A DNA stretch of 64,000 nucleotides from positions 221,818-285,817 of the forward strand of contig JACZXB010000003.1 in NCBI GenBank assembly GCA_022571845.1, read 5' to 3'. The translations under genes and the position numbers were made by a program. This document shows positions 34,243 through 43,573 of the stretch, piece by piece (the first letter of the stretch is position 1; every line of letters begins with the position of its first letter). The notes under the pieces were generated by a model, which was not told the origin of the DNA, did not search any database, and saw only the letters and a program-made list of their open reading frames with translations. This DNA comes from Candidatus Zixiibacteriota bacterium (lineage in GTDB: Bacteria > Zixibacteria > MSB-5A5 > GN15 > FEB-12).

Positions 34243-35110
34243 TTTGGAGACGTTTCCCTGGTATTGTCTTGTTTCGGGTGCATTGTTTCGTTGTTGGTTG
34301 TGAATTTAGCAACGGGACTGCAGGATGTCAAGTTCTTGGGATTCACATTTTGTGTAGTTTGAGCCCATTGCACGGATCCTCCAGTATGGTTATATGGAGG
34401 GCTTTTTGGGCTAGGCCCCACCTGTGCTTCGCGATTGTACGAGTGTACTAAGTCTTGTATTTGTGAGGTTTCGGACTCTCCGAAGTAAGTTTTTGATGTT
34501 CAATAGATTATTGTCGAATTTAATTAGAGGAGTTGATTAATGGAACAGGGAAACGGAAACCGATTCCCCCCGACCATCGAAGTTAATTAGCGAGTGTGAA
34601 ATCTCGTAGCACTCTCAAGATACTAACCGAACTGAGACGGCGGACTTGAATAGATCTTTCAGAATGCCAAAGGGTAGCGTATCAACAGGGGATGGTGGAC
34701 TTCAAAAGCTCAGAAAGCCTTGACCGAGGCATTCGATGCCCATGACGGGCTTTCACTCTAATCAGGTAGTATAAGAAAAGAAAAAGGCCCCAGTTGACCT
34801 GAGGCCTGTCAGATAACTCTGTTCACGTTGGCTACTTACCAAAAAGGAGCTACATTATAGAAGTTTAAAGAGAGTCGTGCGGAGGGCAGGTTTCGTCAAA
34901 CTTATCAAATGCGAACTTCAAAATCTACGTAACGCATTTAGACTTTTTGTTAATAGGTTTTTCTCAGGAACTAGCAGCAACTGTTACATTGAGAGCCTTG
35001 ACAAGATGGTAGGTTTTTAAGCTAATTCACAAATTGCTAGACCCATACAACGATTAAACTGGAATAAAATCTATTGCCGGCAACGTCTTAGCGCCCTTTA
35101 AAGGTATATT
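34243..35110. other. Gene-poor stretch between OLD and metallophosphoesterase operons
   Basis: No supported gene of normal size is seen. AGAGGAG precedes a 16-codon frame at 34540-34590 (MEQGNGNRFPPTIEVN), which might be a leader peptide. A fragment of repeat C (CCCATGACGGGCTTT, 34739-34753) and a strong reverse-strand terminator (34771-34807) also lie here. Confidence 0.5.
34771..34807 (-). terminator. Rho-independent terminator of the metallophosphoesterase operon
   Basis: On the reverse strand AGGCCTCAG and CTGGGGCCT form a nine-base stem (one G-T pair) with a five-base loop, followed by TTTTTCTTTTCTT. It is the first good terminator after the 35111 gene, about 300 bases downstream. Confidence 0.7.
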
Positions 35111-35512
35111 CTAAGATATAACGGTGAGTGTGCAAGCGCCTTGAGCAAATGTTTGTTCTGCTTGAACTATGAAACCTTCCTTCCTAAGGATTTTGCAGGT
35201 CTGTTTTGCTATGGGAGAATCCAGTTCACGTAATGTTTTTCTTTCCGTGCCACCTAATGCTACAGAAAACACATGGCTCAATTTAATTTTCTCTAGTCCA
35301 TTACCTTTCATATCTCTTGCAGCTAAGACTTCATGCAGACAAGGGTCTATTTCAGGAGGAACAACTAGCGGGATGTTAGGGAATCTAGCTGCAATTGATA
35401 CAAAATTAACGAGTTGAGAAAAATTTTGTGCCCCATCTTCGGGAAAAATACTCATTACTCGTTCCTTAGCTTCGTTTGAAAAGAACTGATTGATTGCCAC
35501 ATGACTATTCAT
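35111..35512 (-). CDS. Small hypothetical protein paired with the metallophosphoesterase
   Basis: AGGAG lies eight bases before the ATG at 35512. The 133-residue cytoplasmic product has no signal peptide or membrane segment. It shows a helical first half (IFPEDGAQNFSQLVNFVSIA) and a second half ending ILRKEGFIVQAEQTFAQGA with strand-like TLTVIS. I recognise no family. It starts 93 bases after the end of the large metallophosphoesterase gene on the same strand, and the two probably share one transcript ending at the 34771 terminator. Confidence 0.6.
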   Translation of the reverse strand: MNSHVAINQFFSNEAKERVMSIFPEDGAQNFSQLVNFVSIAARFPNIPLVVPPEIDPCLHEVLAARDMKGNGLEKIKLSHVFSVALGGTERKTLRELDSPIAKQTCKILRKEGFIVQAEQTFAQGACTLTVIS

Positions 35513-35605
35513 AATGCGAACTCCTTTATAAATGTTTCTACAATTGATTACAAATCAATACAACAACGTATACTCTCTCTTTGAGAGAAGCAAAAATTTT
35601 TGCAC

Positions 35606-38122
35606 TCACATTGGTCTCTTTCTATTATTTGGTTTACCTACTTTCTGCTCTGATATTGCAATAGGTTGCCTCCGTTTTTCGAATATGGAAGCGAAATGTG
35701 ATTTTGGAAAGTGATATTTGAACGTATGACAAAGATCAATTAACACTTGCTCCGGTGTCCAATAATTGTTCATCATATATCGTAAATATGTTTCTTGGTC
35801 TGGCACTTTAAACTCATTAGATTTAGCACTCTTACTGTGTCGACATTTCTTGCCAGAATCGTGACGGCCGATAACCCAAACAGCTTGCGCTGTATGAAGG
35901 TCTGCTTGCTCTTTATAGTCTTTCCCATAATTTTTAAAATCCTCTGCCTTCGAACGTGCTTCTATAGTTGACATTATCTCTTCAGAAACCATAAAAAGCG
36001 GATGGTCCTTGTTCATTGCCCTTTCTTCACCTATTATACATGCGATGGTGTCAATTATGTAAGGTAATTTTTCCATCCCCAAATTTATAAACTCTCGAGC
36101 TCTTGGCTCGCCGGCAACATGCAGAGAACCGCCGATAGGCATATAGTCAGTAAGGCACTCAATTCTTGTGACCAGTTTTGGCCTAATCAATCCACAGCAA
36201 ATTATTTCGAATTTATCTAAATCCAAATTCAATTGAGCATTATCATCAAGTTCTTGGTTGAGTGATTTCAGTTTCATTGCAAACGAATGAATGGTACATG
36301 TCGTATCCTTAGCCCTCCTTATCTTTTTCCATTTTTCTGATTCGAAGCTTGCATAGTCTCCTTTATACTGTATTTTATCTGCTAAACCCCTTAAATGAAG
36401 AGCAATGCGTTCGTTACGGCCTTTCAAAAGGTTTTGCAAATCGGTAAACAATTCATCCCGGAACTTATCACTATTAGTCCGGATAGCAGCATTTATTGCG
36501 CACGGAGCCCATAAAAGTGCTAATGCATCTCTTTTTGTTTTATTCTGTTCAACATCTATTTTTTTTACTGCTGCTTGTAATGCGGTCACTTGAGCTGCCC
36601 GATCACCTCCAGTGTAAAATGTAAGAATAATCCTCATCAAATCTATTGTCACGTCACTTTGATGCTCCGGCTTAGTTGCAAACGAGTTAAGAATTTCTGT
36701 TTTGGATAAACTTACACTACTAGATTTTTCCTGGAGGACAAATTGTCCAAGCAAATGCAAAAACATTTCGTCAGAAGTACTAATATGGTCTCCTTGCGCA
36801 GTAAGATAATTTGTGAACTTACAGACGGCTTCCCACCCAGCGACTAATAACTGAAATTGAATGCGGTCTTCTGTGTTTCTCTCACCTTTTTGCAGTGATA
36901 GAGGGAGTAGCTCATGATAAGTTTCAGTAATTATAATCTTGCTAGGCAACTGTAAATTCGAATTATCGATAGGCATCGCCTCACATTGTTCGTCCTCTTT
37001 ACTACGTTTCATTGTTACGCGTCTTTTGGAACTCTTGCGAACTCGGGTTTTCGTTTTGGTTTCCCTTACTTCGATTGAAGTGACCAAAACTCCTTTACTT
37101 GGATCTTGGCCAGCGTCTGGTGCCGGTTTAAATCGAAACTGCTTGTCTGCAATACGAGGAAATTTTCTTAAATGAATATAGTTTCCCTTCCACAAAAGTG
37201 CACAAAAGGTATAGCCGAACTTTCTATCTAGCTCGTTCTTCCCATATTTTTCCGAACCACAAAGACTGCTAGCTTGAATCACGCTCACAGGGTCGTAATT
37301 TTTAATCTTCTTAGTTGATGAATAATCTTCATGTAAATGTCCATTTAGGACAGCATCTGCCCCGAGCGCAATGTAGTTTTCCCAATCAGGTGCATTGGAA
37401 TGTGTATCCAACCATTCTGGTGGGTGGTGCTGTAGGAGCAATCTTACATGGTCTTCTTCACAAGAAAGCTCAAAGCCTTCTGGCAACAAATAGTCAACTT
37501 GCTCTTTTATGATGCTAATTCGTTGCTTAAACTGTCCCTTTTTGTAGTGCCTCCACGTACTATTAAATCCTGCAATTGCTAGTTTGATGCCATTTATTTT
37601 AGTTCGGAACAAAATGTCTCCGGGCATAAAGCCAGTTTTAACCGTTCCATTTTTCTTGAGTTTTGCAAGAATATCTTTTCTAAAAAAATCATTGTAATTC
37701 GAAAATAGGTCATTCACCTGTTTTCTCTGTTGTGACTTGGAATTGGGGCGCAATATTTCATTGGCTGACTCTCTAATACTGTTCTTACCTCTTTCAGTTA
37801 AATATCGCCGCAACCATTTATGTTCCTCGAGAGCATCTTTATCTGGCCAATTGACATCATGATTTCCCGGAATAGTAAAAATTGGTAACTTACTAAGATG
37901 TTTCGGTAACGAATCAAGACAAACTTTCAACTTACTATACTCTTCCTTCAAAGCGTGCATTGCTAGATCTCCAGTAATAAGTAAAAAGCTCGGATGAGTT
38001 GTATAGCTTGAACAGAGAGCAATATCTTTTTTGAGGTTTCCAAATATTCGTTTTAAGAGACCGTCATCACCCCTGGACCCGACATGAATATCTGACAAGT
38101 GTACCCAAGTAACTTGTTTCAA
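35606..38122 (-). CDS. 838-residue metallophosphoesterase with unassigned C-terminal region
   Basis: The start is a TTG at 38122 with AAGG in front; no earlier start is possible because of an in-frame stop, and the phosphoesterase motif begins at once. Metal-binding motifs are LSDIHVGS (D11, H13), ITGDLA, IPGNHDVN, LLQHHP and NGHLHEDY, giving a complete calcineurin-like domain in about the first 310 residues. A Lys/Arg-rich linker follows (VRKSSKRRVTMKRSKEDEQ). The remaining roughly 450 residues are helical and unassigned, possibly a sensor or effector-associated domain. Near the C-terminus is a Cys/His-rich patch (RHDSGKKCRHSK). Domain order and neighbourhood (OLD, SbcCD-like genes) suggest a defence role, by inference. 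Confidence 0.75.
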   Translation of the reverse strand: MKQVTWVHLSDIHVGSRGDDGLLKRIFGNLKKDIALCSSYTTHPSFLLITGDLAMHALKEEYSKLKVCLDSLPKHLSKLPIFTIPGNHDVNWPDKDALEEHKWLRRYLTERGKNSIRESANEILRPNSKSQQRKQVNDLFSNYNDFFRKDILAKLKKNGTVKTGFMPGDILFRTKINGIKLAIAGFNSTWRHYKKGQFKQRISIIKEQVDYLLPEGFELSCEEDHVRLLLQHHPPEWLDTHSNAPDWENYIALGADAVLNGHLHEDYSSTKKIKNYDPVSVIQASSLCGSEKYGKNELDRKFGYTFCALLWKGNYIHLRKFPRIADKQFRFKPAPDAGQDPSKGVLVTSIEVRETKTKTRVRKSSKRRVTMKRSKEDEQCEAMPIDNSNLQLPSKIIITETYHELLPLSLQKGERNTEDRIQFQLLVAGWEAVCKFTNYLTAQGDHISTSDEMFLHLLGQFVLQEKSSSVSLSKTEILNSFATKPEHQSDVTIDLMRIILTFYTGGDRAAQVTALQAAVKKIDVEQNKTKRDALALLWAPCAINAAIRTNSDKFRDELFTDLQNLLKGRNERIALHLRGLADKIQYKGDYASFESEKWKKIRRAKDTTCTIHSFAMKLKSLNQELDDNAQLNLDLDKFEIICCGLIRPKLVTRIECLTDYMPIGGSLHVAGEPRAREFINLGMEKLPYIIDTIACIIGEERAMNKDHPLFMVSEEIMSTIEARSKAEDFKNYGKDYKEQADLHTAQAVWVIGRHDSGKKCRHSKSAKSNEFKVPDQETYLRYMMNNYWTPEQVLIDLCHTFKYHFPKSHFASIFEKRRQPIAISEQKVGKPNNRKRPM

Positions 38123-38341
38123 TCTACCTTCACCCCTTGTTAAAGCATCAATTCATCAATTGGTTTTTCGCGCTCAACCGTGTTTAAGTTGTGCTCAGTC
38201 TGATTCAGTAGAGCTAAGTTGCTTTCCCGACTTCAAGCCCTGCTAAAATACTAATAAAGTATCAAAATGGTTTCATGTCAACAATTAAATTAGTACCTCA
38301 GATGCCTTGAAATAGATTGTCAATGAGCCAACCAATTTAAT

Positions 38342-38464
38342 TCAAATATGCTCTTCAATATCTTCTATTACCCTTACTAGGTCGACTTTCGAATCTTCTG
38401 CCTTTCTAATTAGTCTCAATGACCTCTGAAAGATTTTAGCAGATTCATGCTTGGCGTCTTTCAT
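38342..38464 (-). CDS. Possible 40-residue ORF or gene relic
   Basis: A reverse-strand frame reads MKDAKHESAKIFQRSLRLI and continues RKAEDSKVDLVRVIEDIEEH to a TGA. No ribosome binding site is seen. Codons just upstream in other frames (for example KLLTCEILSERAVDFIRTC at about 38480-38610) look protein-like too, suggesting a frameshifted relic. The rest of the gap 38123-39177 holds repeat B copy 3 and a promoter. Confidence 0.25.
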   Translation of the reverse strand: MKDAKHESAKIFQRSLRLIRKAEDSKVDLVRVIEDIEEHI

Positions 38465-38647
38465 TAGATTCGGACAATAAGTCAAAGTCGAATAAGCCAT
38501 CGAAATTTAAATTTGTCCTTAGATTCCATTATCGCATTGAAGCATGTACGTATAAAATCAACTGCCCTTTCAGACAGAATCTCGCATGTTAGCAATTTAG
38601 GAGAAAATATGGCCATCTTTTTCTTTCATAAAGTCACTCCAAATTGT

Positions 38648-38785
38648 GAAGTGTCACACACCGCAAGATATAAATAGTTCAATAGCATTAAATCGTGTGC
38701 TAAACGCTGATTTCATTTTGAGTGAAGCCGGCATATTGCTACAGATTCATCCAGCGCCCATGGCGGGCGTTGAACTCTTGTACTA
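38648..38785. repeat. Dispersed repeat B, copy 3 (second half)
   Basis: This is homologous to about 14650-14790: GTGTC.C.CACCG.AAGATAT, TAGTTCAATA, AACGCTGATTTCA, TGAAGCC and TTCATCCAGCG recur in order. Only the second half of the long copy is present here. Confidence 0.6.
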
Positions 38786-38954
38786 TTGTTTCTTCCCAAA
38801 ACTATTTCTATTTCCTCAAACCAAACCATGTAAACTTTGGCACCTGGATGCGATCAAGAGATGTAATGTTCTCAACAACAATGAGATACGCTATCAGCGG
38901 CACATCAATCTGGCAGATGCAGTCTGAAAATAAAAGATTTTGGAGTGTCAAGGG

Positions 38955-38982
38955 TTGACACCACACAATGTTATCCTATAGC
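38955..38982 (+). promoter_or_regulatory. Sigma70-like promoter upstream of the tyrosinase fusion gene
   Basis: TTGACA (38955-38960) and TATAGC (38977-38982) have a 16-base spacer. It lies 195 bases before the ATG at 39178, leaving a long leader in which I see no riboswitch. Confidence 0.4.
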
Positions 38983-39177
38983 TAAAAATGTAATCGTGTA
39001 TGTCTAGGTTCATAGTATTTTTCATATGCCAACCGTCTAGGGAGTGGCTCATCACCAGTAGGACTAACTTAGGAAATAGTACGGCTAATGGAGCCAGCAG
39101 TTAGTGAATATGCAAAACATCTCGGTTCTGTGAAGAAGTAGATCAAATTTTTAGCTAAATTAAAGGAGGAACAAATA

Positions 39178-41763
39178 ATGGACAATCGAATTCGAAAAAA
39201 CGCAGCTAAAATTTCTCAGGCCGAGAGACATAAGCTGGTCAATGCTATAGTTCAAATAGACATGACGAAGTTCTACCCTGATAGCGTATCCTACTGGGAT
39301 AAACAGGATCAGATACACCAAGCCACCCATGTGCATGGCGGCCCGTCATTTCTGCCCTGGCACCGCGAACTTTGCAACAGGTTTGAAGCATTATTAAGAG
39401 AAGTCGACCCTGAGGTTTCATTGCATTACTGGGACTGGACCACTGATCCGCGTGGCAGTGATAACGGTGCAGGAGGCACAACAAACTTATTTACTAGCAG
39501 TTTTATGGGCGGCGCGTCCGGCCGTGCAGGCCCCCCTTTTGATTTCTTCGATAACAATGGGGTATTTATAGGAAGCCGGGAACAAACCGGAAATCCTGCC
39601 GATCCAGTGCAACAAATAACCAGAAACGTTAATAATGGGAATCCCGGTGCACCTTCGGTAGATTCTGATGCATATATTATAGGCGTGGCAGACGCCCTTC
39701 CTGAAGCAGACCAATGGGAAAAGTTTCGATTGACGTTAGAGGGGTCTCCAAATCACAACAGTATTCATGGTTATATTGGGCAAACCATTGGCAATCCCCA
39801 CACCGCTTTTGAGGACCCATTTGTCTTTCTTCTTCACTCAAATGTGGACCGGCTTTGGGCAATGTGGCAAACAGTTCCTGGGCAGGAATGGAGGTTAGAC
39901 CCAAATCGGGTATATGGAAAAGAAGGAACACAGATCGGCATTACGGAAGACCTTGAACCCTGGGCAGGTGGCTCCGGACTAAGACCGTGGGCAGCGCCCG
40001 ATAATCAACAGGAAATGAGGAACTCAAAGGCACTGTGTATAGTTACTCCACCCCTTTATGATACACTTCCTGAGGTGGTAGATACGGCAACGAAAGAGAG
40101 GATTTTTCAGTTCTTGAATTCTGCAACTACAGCAAAAGACATAGCTGGAATTGAACCACAGAAAGGCCCCATACACGATGACCCAACAAAGGGATATGGT
40201 GACCAGGTAAAAGATTACGATGTAGGGATAACAGTAGCACAGCGGATTTTAGACAAGAGAGCAACCCTGGGACCGGCTGGATATACACACCTTAACCAGC
40301 TCAAAGGTATTAAAGGCTTTGGCAAGGATAAATGGAACGATCTGATTTATTCCTTCGGCCCGGCATTTTACGGCAAATGGAAGCAGTTGTGCGACTCTCC
40401 TGTTTTTGTGGTTCATGCAGCAATGCTTAGAACAGGTAAGGTAGTCATGTTCGCTGGGGCAGCTGAATCGGGACTCCCTTTGAAATCGGCTGTATGGAAC
40501 CCAAAAAGTGGCAGCTATTCCCAGCAATCTTTTGGACATGACCTATTTTGCAGTCATCACTGTTTTTTAGCTGATGGCAAACTTTTGGTAAATGGAGGTG
40601 ACACACCAACAGGGCATACATTGAAAACCACTTACGTGTTCGACCCGGATACCGAAACCTGGACCAACTTAAACAAAAACATGAACCATGCCCGCTGGTA
40701 TCCCACCACCTTGACTTTGCCGGCAAATGAAGGGGTCATCACCTTTTCAGGTGACAGCGCGGCAGAAGGCACTGTGGATGATGTGGAAGTATTTGATTTT
40801 AACAAATGGACGGATTTACCAGATACTGCAAGCAAGGTGTTAAGAATTTATCCGGGATTGCATTTATTGCCCAACGGAAAGATTTTCTATACGGGAACCC
40901 GCTGGGATAGTGGTTCAACGCTTTGGAGCCCTCCTCGAACAGCCATATTTAATCTGAAAACCAACAAATGGAGTAATGAGGAGCACCATATTGTTAAGGA
41001 CAGAACCGAAGGCATGTCTGTAACGCTTCCTCCTGACAACAAGAAAGTATTGGTTATAGGCGGCAGAGGCGACCATGCAACGAATGTATCGACGGATTCA
41101 GTTGAGATGATTAACTTCAATGATGCCAGCCCAAAGTGGAAAAGTATCAAAAAGATGAACTTTAAACGCAGGAATGTAAACGCAGTGCTATTGCCTACCG
41201 GTAAAGTGCTGGTATGTGCAGGGATTCAGGGATTCAAATGGGACCATGATCCTAAGCCAGTTTACGATGCAGAAGAATACGATCCTAGTACCAATAAATG
41301 GACAAAACTGGCTAAAATGAAAGTGGCACGGCAATACCACTCTTGTTCCGTCCTGCTCCCTGATGCAAGGGTTTTGAATTTGGGAAGCGTGATGTCGGGA
41401 GGAGGGCACAGCCTAATAAAAGACGTGGAAGTATTCAGCCCACCTTATTTATTCTGGGGGCGGCGTCCATCCATTACCAGCGTTTCAGCCACCATTCACC
41501 ACGGGAGCATGTTTGAAGTGGTAACTCCTGATGTAGCTGCTATCAAAAAGGTAGTTTTGGTACGGCCCATGGCAGTTACGCACCACACCGATTCGGAACA
41601 ACGTGTGATTCCATTGGAATTCTCCAAATGTGACACGCACTTGGAAGTAACTGCGCCTAACGGCAACCACCCGCATTACCATGCCATCAGGGGACATTAC
41701 ATGCTCTTTATTCTCAATGACAAAGACGTGCCTTCGGAGGGAAAGTTTGTTGAATTACATTAA
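39178..41763 (+). CDS. Tyrosinase - helix-hairpin-helix - galactose/glyoxal oxidase fusion
   Basis: AAAGGAGG precedes the ATG. The 861 residues combine three parts. Residues 1-270 are a type-3 copper tyrosinase: HVHGGPSFLPWHRE (H51, H53, H62), LHYWDWTTD, then HNSIHGYIG (H193, H197) and FLLHSNVDRLWAMW (H220). About 345-400 is a helix-hairpin-helix linker (AQRILDKRATLG, LKGIKGFGKDKW). From about 400 comes a Kelch-propeller copper-radical oxidase with DUF1929: LFCSHHCFLADGK (Cys for the Cys-Tyr cross-link), ARWYPTTLTLP, ARQYHSCSVLLPD and RPMAVTHHTD supply the Cys, Tyr, Tyr-His and His of galactose/glyoxal oxidases. There is no signal peptide. The predicted pairing of phenol oxidation with peroxide-producing alcohol/aldehyde oxidation is inference. 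Confidence 0.87.
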   Translation: MDNRIRKNAAKISQAERHKLVNAIVQIDMTKFYPDSVSYWDKQDQIHQATHVHGGPSFLPWHRELCNRFEALLREVDPEVSLHYWDWTTDPRGSDNGAGGTTNLFTSSFMGGASGRAGPPFDFFDNNGVFIGSREQTGNPADPVQQITRNVNNGNPGAPSVDSDAYIIGVADALPEADQWEKFRLTLEGSPNHNSIHGYIGQTIGNPHTAFEDPFVFLLHSNVDRLWAMWQTVPGQEWRLDPNRVYGKEGTQIGITEDLEPWAGGSGLRPWAAPDNQQEMRNSKALCIVTPPLYDTLPEVVDTATKERIFQFLNSATTAKDIAGIEPQKGPIHDDPTKGYGDQVKDYDVGITVAQRILDKRATLGPAGYTHLNQLKGIKGFGKDKWNDLIYSFGPAFYGKWKQLCDSPVFVVHAAMLRTGKVVMFAGAAESGLPLKSAVWNPKSGSYSQQSFGHDLFCSHHCFLADGKLLVNGGDTPTGHTLKTTYVFDPDTETWTNLNKNMNHARWYPTTLTLPANEGVITFSGDSAAEGTVDDVEVFDFNKWTDLPDTASKVLRIYPGLHLLPNGKIFYTGTRWDSGSTLWSPPRTAIFNLKTNKWSNEEHHIVKDRTEGMSVTLPPDNKKVLVIGGRGDHATNVSTDSVEMINFNDASPKWKSIKKMNFKRRNVNAVLLPTGKVLVCAGIQGFKWDHDPKPVYDAEEYDPSTNKWTKLAKMKVARQYHSCSVLLPDARVLNLGSVMSGGGHSLIKDVEVFSPPYLFWGRRPSITSVSATIHHGSMFEVVTPDVAAIKKVVLVRPMAVTHHTDSEQRVIPLEFSKCDTHLEVTAPNGNHPHYHAIRGHYMLFILNDKDVPSEGKFVELH

Positions 41764-41785
41764 TAAAATAAGGAACTATACATAC

Positions 41786-42025
41786 ATGAAAGAGGGAAAT
41801 ATGACGGCACATCAGCTAACAGCAAATAAAAAAAATGGGCAGACTTCGAACTCGTTCTTAGGTGTCATCGCGGACGAGCTTCAATGATCAATTGCGAAGA
41901 TGCTGGCGAAGGCCGATAAGGTACTTTTCAAAGGAACGATAACGGATTTTGTTAGTGAACCTTCCGTTACGGCTCAAGGGAGTCGTGGTGTGTACACGGT
42001 AGGTGTTAAGATAACAATGCTATGA
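41786..42025 (+). pseudogene. Small ORF interrupted by an in-frame TGA
   Basis: From the ATG at 41786, 33 codons read MKEGNMTAHQLTANKKNGQ and NSFLGVIADELQ, then TGA (41885-41887). The same frame continues without another stop as SIAKMLAKADKVLFKG, TITDFVSEPSV and VYTVGVKITML to the TGA at 42023. A continuous 79-codon gene with one nonsense codon explains this best. The downstream ATG at 41900 could give a 41-residue protein. The family is unknown. It sits between the two tyrosinase genes. Confidence 0.4.
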
Positions 42026-42088
42026 AACATTTATTATTGGAAGTAACTCACATTCAGATTGTGCTAGAGACTAAGAAGGAAGTCTTCA

Positions 42089-42184
42089 ATGGACAATCCG
42101 TTTGACTTTATTCTAGTCCTCGCCGGGGTCTGTGGTGTGGTCATGGTGGTTGCTTGGTGGAATACATCTGCTCAACAAGGGTAG
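42089..42184 (+). CDS. 31-residue single-span membrane peptide
   Basis: AAGGAAG lies about seven bases before the ATG. The peptide is MDNPFDFILVLAGVCGVVMV followed by VAWWNTSAQQG: one transmembrane span with a short polar tail. The good ribosome binding site and clean hydrophobic segment support a real small protein. It lies between two copper oxidase genes and its role is unknown. Confidence 0.45.
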   Translation: MDNPFDFILVLAGVCGVVMVVAWWNTSAQQG

Positions 42185-42378
42185 GATCATGCTCGTCAAC
42201 AGAGCGAGCGAAGAGGCGCTTCTGCGCTATCTCCGGAATCGCTAGGCAGAATAAGTGAGGGCGCTGTGGAGTTAGAGAGAGGCGACAAGTAAATACATTG
42301 GCGTGCAGTAATGTTTAATTTAAGGTCCGGCGCACTCTTTGAGATAGCGTCGACCAAATGAAATCAAAAGGAGTAATT

Positions 42379-43191
42379 ATGGGGTACGAGTTAATCAAAT
42401 ATAACAGGTTGTGTTATACAAATTTTTATTATGAGAAAGAATCTGATGAAAAAAGGGAAACACCAACACCGGTAGATCCTCGCGCAACTATAGTTACGCG
42501 CAAAAACCAAAACAACCTTACGGATGACGAGAAAATTTTGTTTCGGTCGGTCATTTCTGAGTTGATCCAGTCCGGACAGTATAACATTCATGTTAACCAC
42601 CACCCTGTCATGACTCATCGGATGCACGGTCTTATGAGCGGATTTATTGGTTATGAGCGTTTTCTTTATTGGCACAGGGATTATCTTCTCAAGCTTGAGG
42701 ATATGATGAGGGCGATAGACGAACAAGCGTTTATCCCCTACTGGAACTGGGTGGCCGATCAGCATTTTCCTGATTGGTTGGACGACTTTATTCCCTCGGG
42801 TTTGACAGATCTGAACGGTAACGCGTTACCAGTAACTCGCGTCCCAGGAGCCGGCGGACGCACTTTGCCTACTCGCCAACGCCTCGATGAGATTCTTTTG
42901 CTAACGGACTGGTCTTCGTTTGTGCGTCAGCTTGAGGATGGACCACACAATCGAGTACATGGCTGGGTAGGTGGGAGGATGAATGACATTCGTTATTCTC
43001 CAGCCGATCCGGTATTCTGGTTGCATCACGCCGAAGTAGATCGGATATGGCATATTTGGCAACAAGATCATCAAGGCCTTGGGACAACTATCGCTGGGCC
43101 AGAAGCTGTTCTGGATCCCTGGACAGAATCTACAGCAGAATTTGAAGACATTGGCGCGCTGGGATACGCTTATCAAGAATTGACCCTATAG
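42379..43191 (+). CDS. Tyrosinase (type-3 copper protein)
   Basis: AAAGGAG lies six bases before the ATG at 42379, so an upstream ATG at 42358 is not preferred. The 270-residue product has CuA ligands in NHHPVMTHRMHGLMSG and RFLYWHRDYLLKLE, then PYWNWVADQ, and CuB ligands in GPHNRVHGWVGG and DPVFWLHHAEVDRIWHIWQ. It matches bacterial tyrosinases that oxidise phenols to quinones; no signal peptide and no caddie protein are seen. It is the second tyrosinase domain within 3 kb and diverges strongly from the first, so it is not a recent duplicate. Confidence 0.87.
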   Translation: MGYELIKYNRLCYTNFYYEKESDEKRETPTPVDPRATIVTRKNQNNLTDDEKILFRSVISELIQSGQYNIHVNHHPVMTHRMHGLMSGFIGYERFLYWHRDYLLKLEDMMRAIDEQAFIPYWNWVADQHFPDWLDDFIPSGLTDLNGNALPVTRVPGAGGRTLPTRQRLDEILLLTDWSSFVRQLEDGPHNRVHGWVGGRMNDIRYSPADPVFWLHHAEVDRIWHIWQQDHQGLGTTIAGPEAVLDPWTESTAEFEDIGALGYAYQELTL

Positions 43192-43213
43192 GAAAACTTC
43201 TGGTAGCAGAAGC

Positions 43214-43237
43214 CCTGCGATCGGGTTGAATCGCAGG
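43214..43237 (+). terminator. Hairpin after the tyrosinase gene
   Basis: CCTGCGAT and ATCGCAGG form a perfect eight-base stem with an eight-base loop, 22 bases after the stop. There is no T-run, so termination is uncertain. Further inverted repeats follow (AGAAGCCC/GGGCTTCT; GGGCAAA/TTTGCCC), making 43192-43400 unusually rich in secondary structure. The rest of the gap up to 43573 has no gene. Confidence 0.4.
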
Positions 43238-43573
43238 CAAAGAACTTGGGCAAACAAAATGAAGTCGAAGGGCTTCTTCTGAGTTTGGGGCATGACGGGT
43301 TTCTTTGCCCACTTCAGGTTGACTCCGGAACCTAAAAGACAAGTTAGGCGGAGTGAGAGGCGCACAGCAGAATTTCTTAGGTTCGGCTTTTCTAAGACAT
43401 TAGCGACGGACGGCTGGAGTAATCTCCCTCCTTTTAAAATAACAATCCAAAACAGGAGATTAAACGAGAAAACGACTGACGTGCTACGGGCCTAAGTCCA
43501 TACTGTTGATACGGTTGAGTTTCTATTGCTTCCTTTTTTTGGACCTGTTGAACAGGATCATAACTTACATTCT

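Noticed and set aside
41885..41887. TGA used as a sense codon
   Set aside because: Many other genes here end normally at TGA and no other frame shows an internal TGA, so a changed code is not supported.
43343..43349. GTTAGGC after the second tyrosinase gene
   Set aside because: It resembles an integron core box, but no matching R'' box or arm pairing was found upstream.
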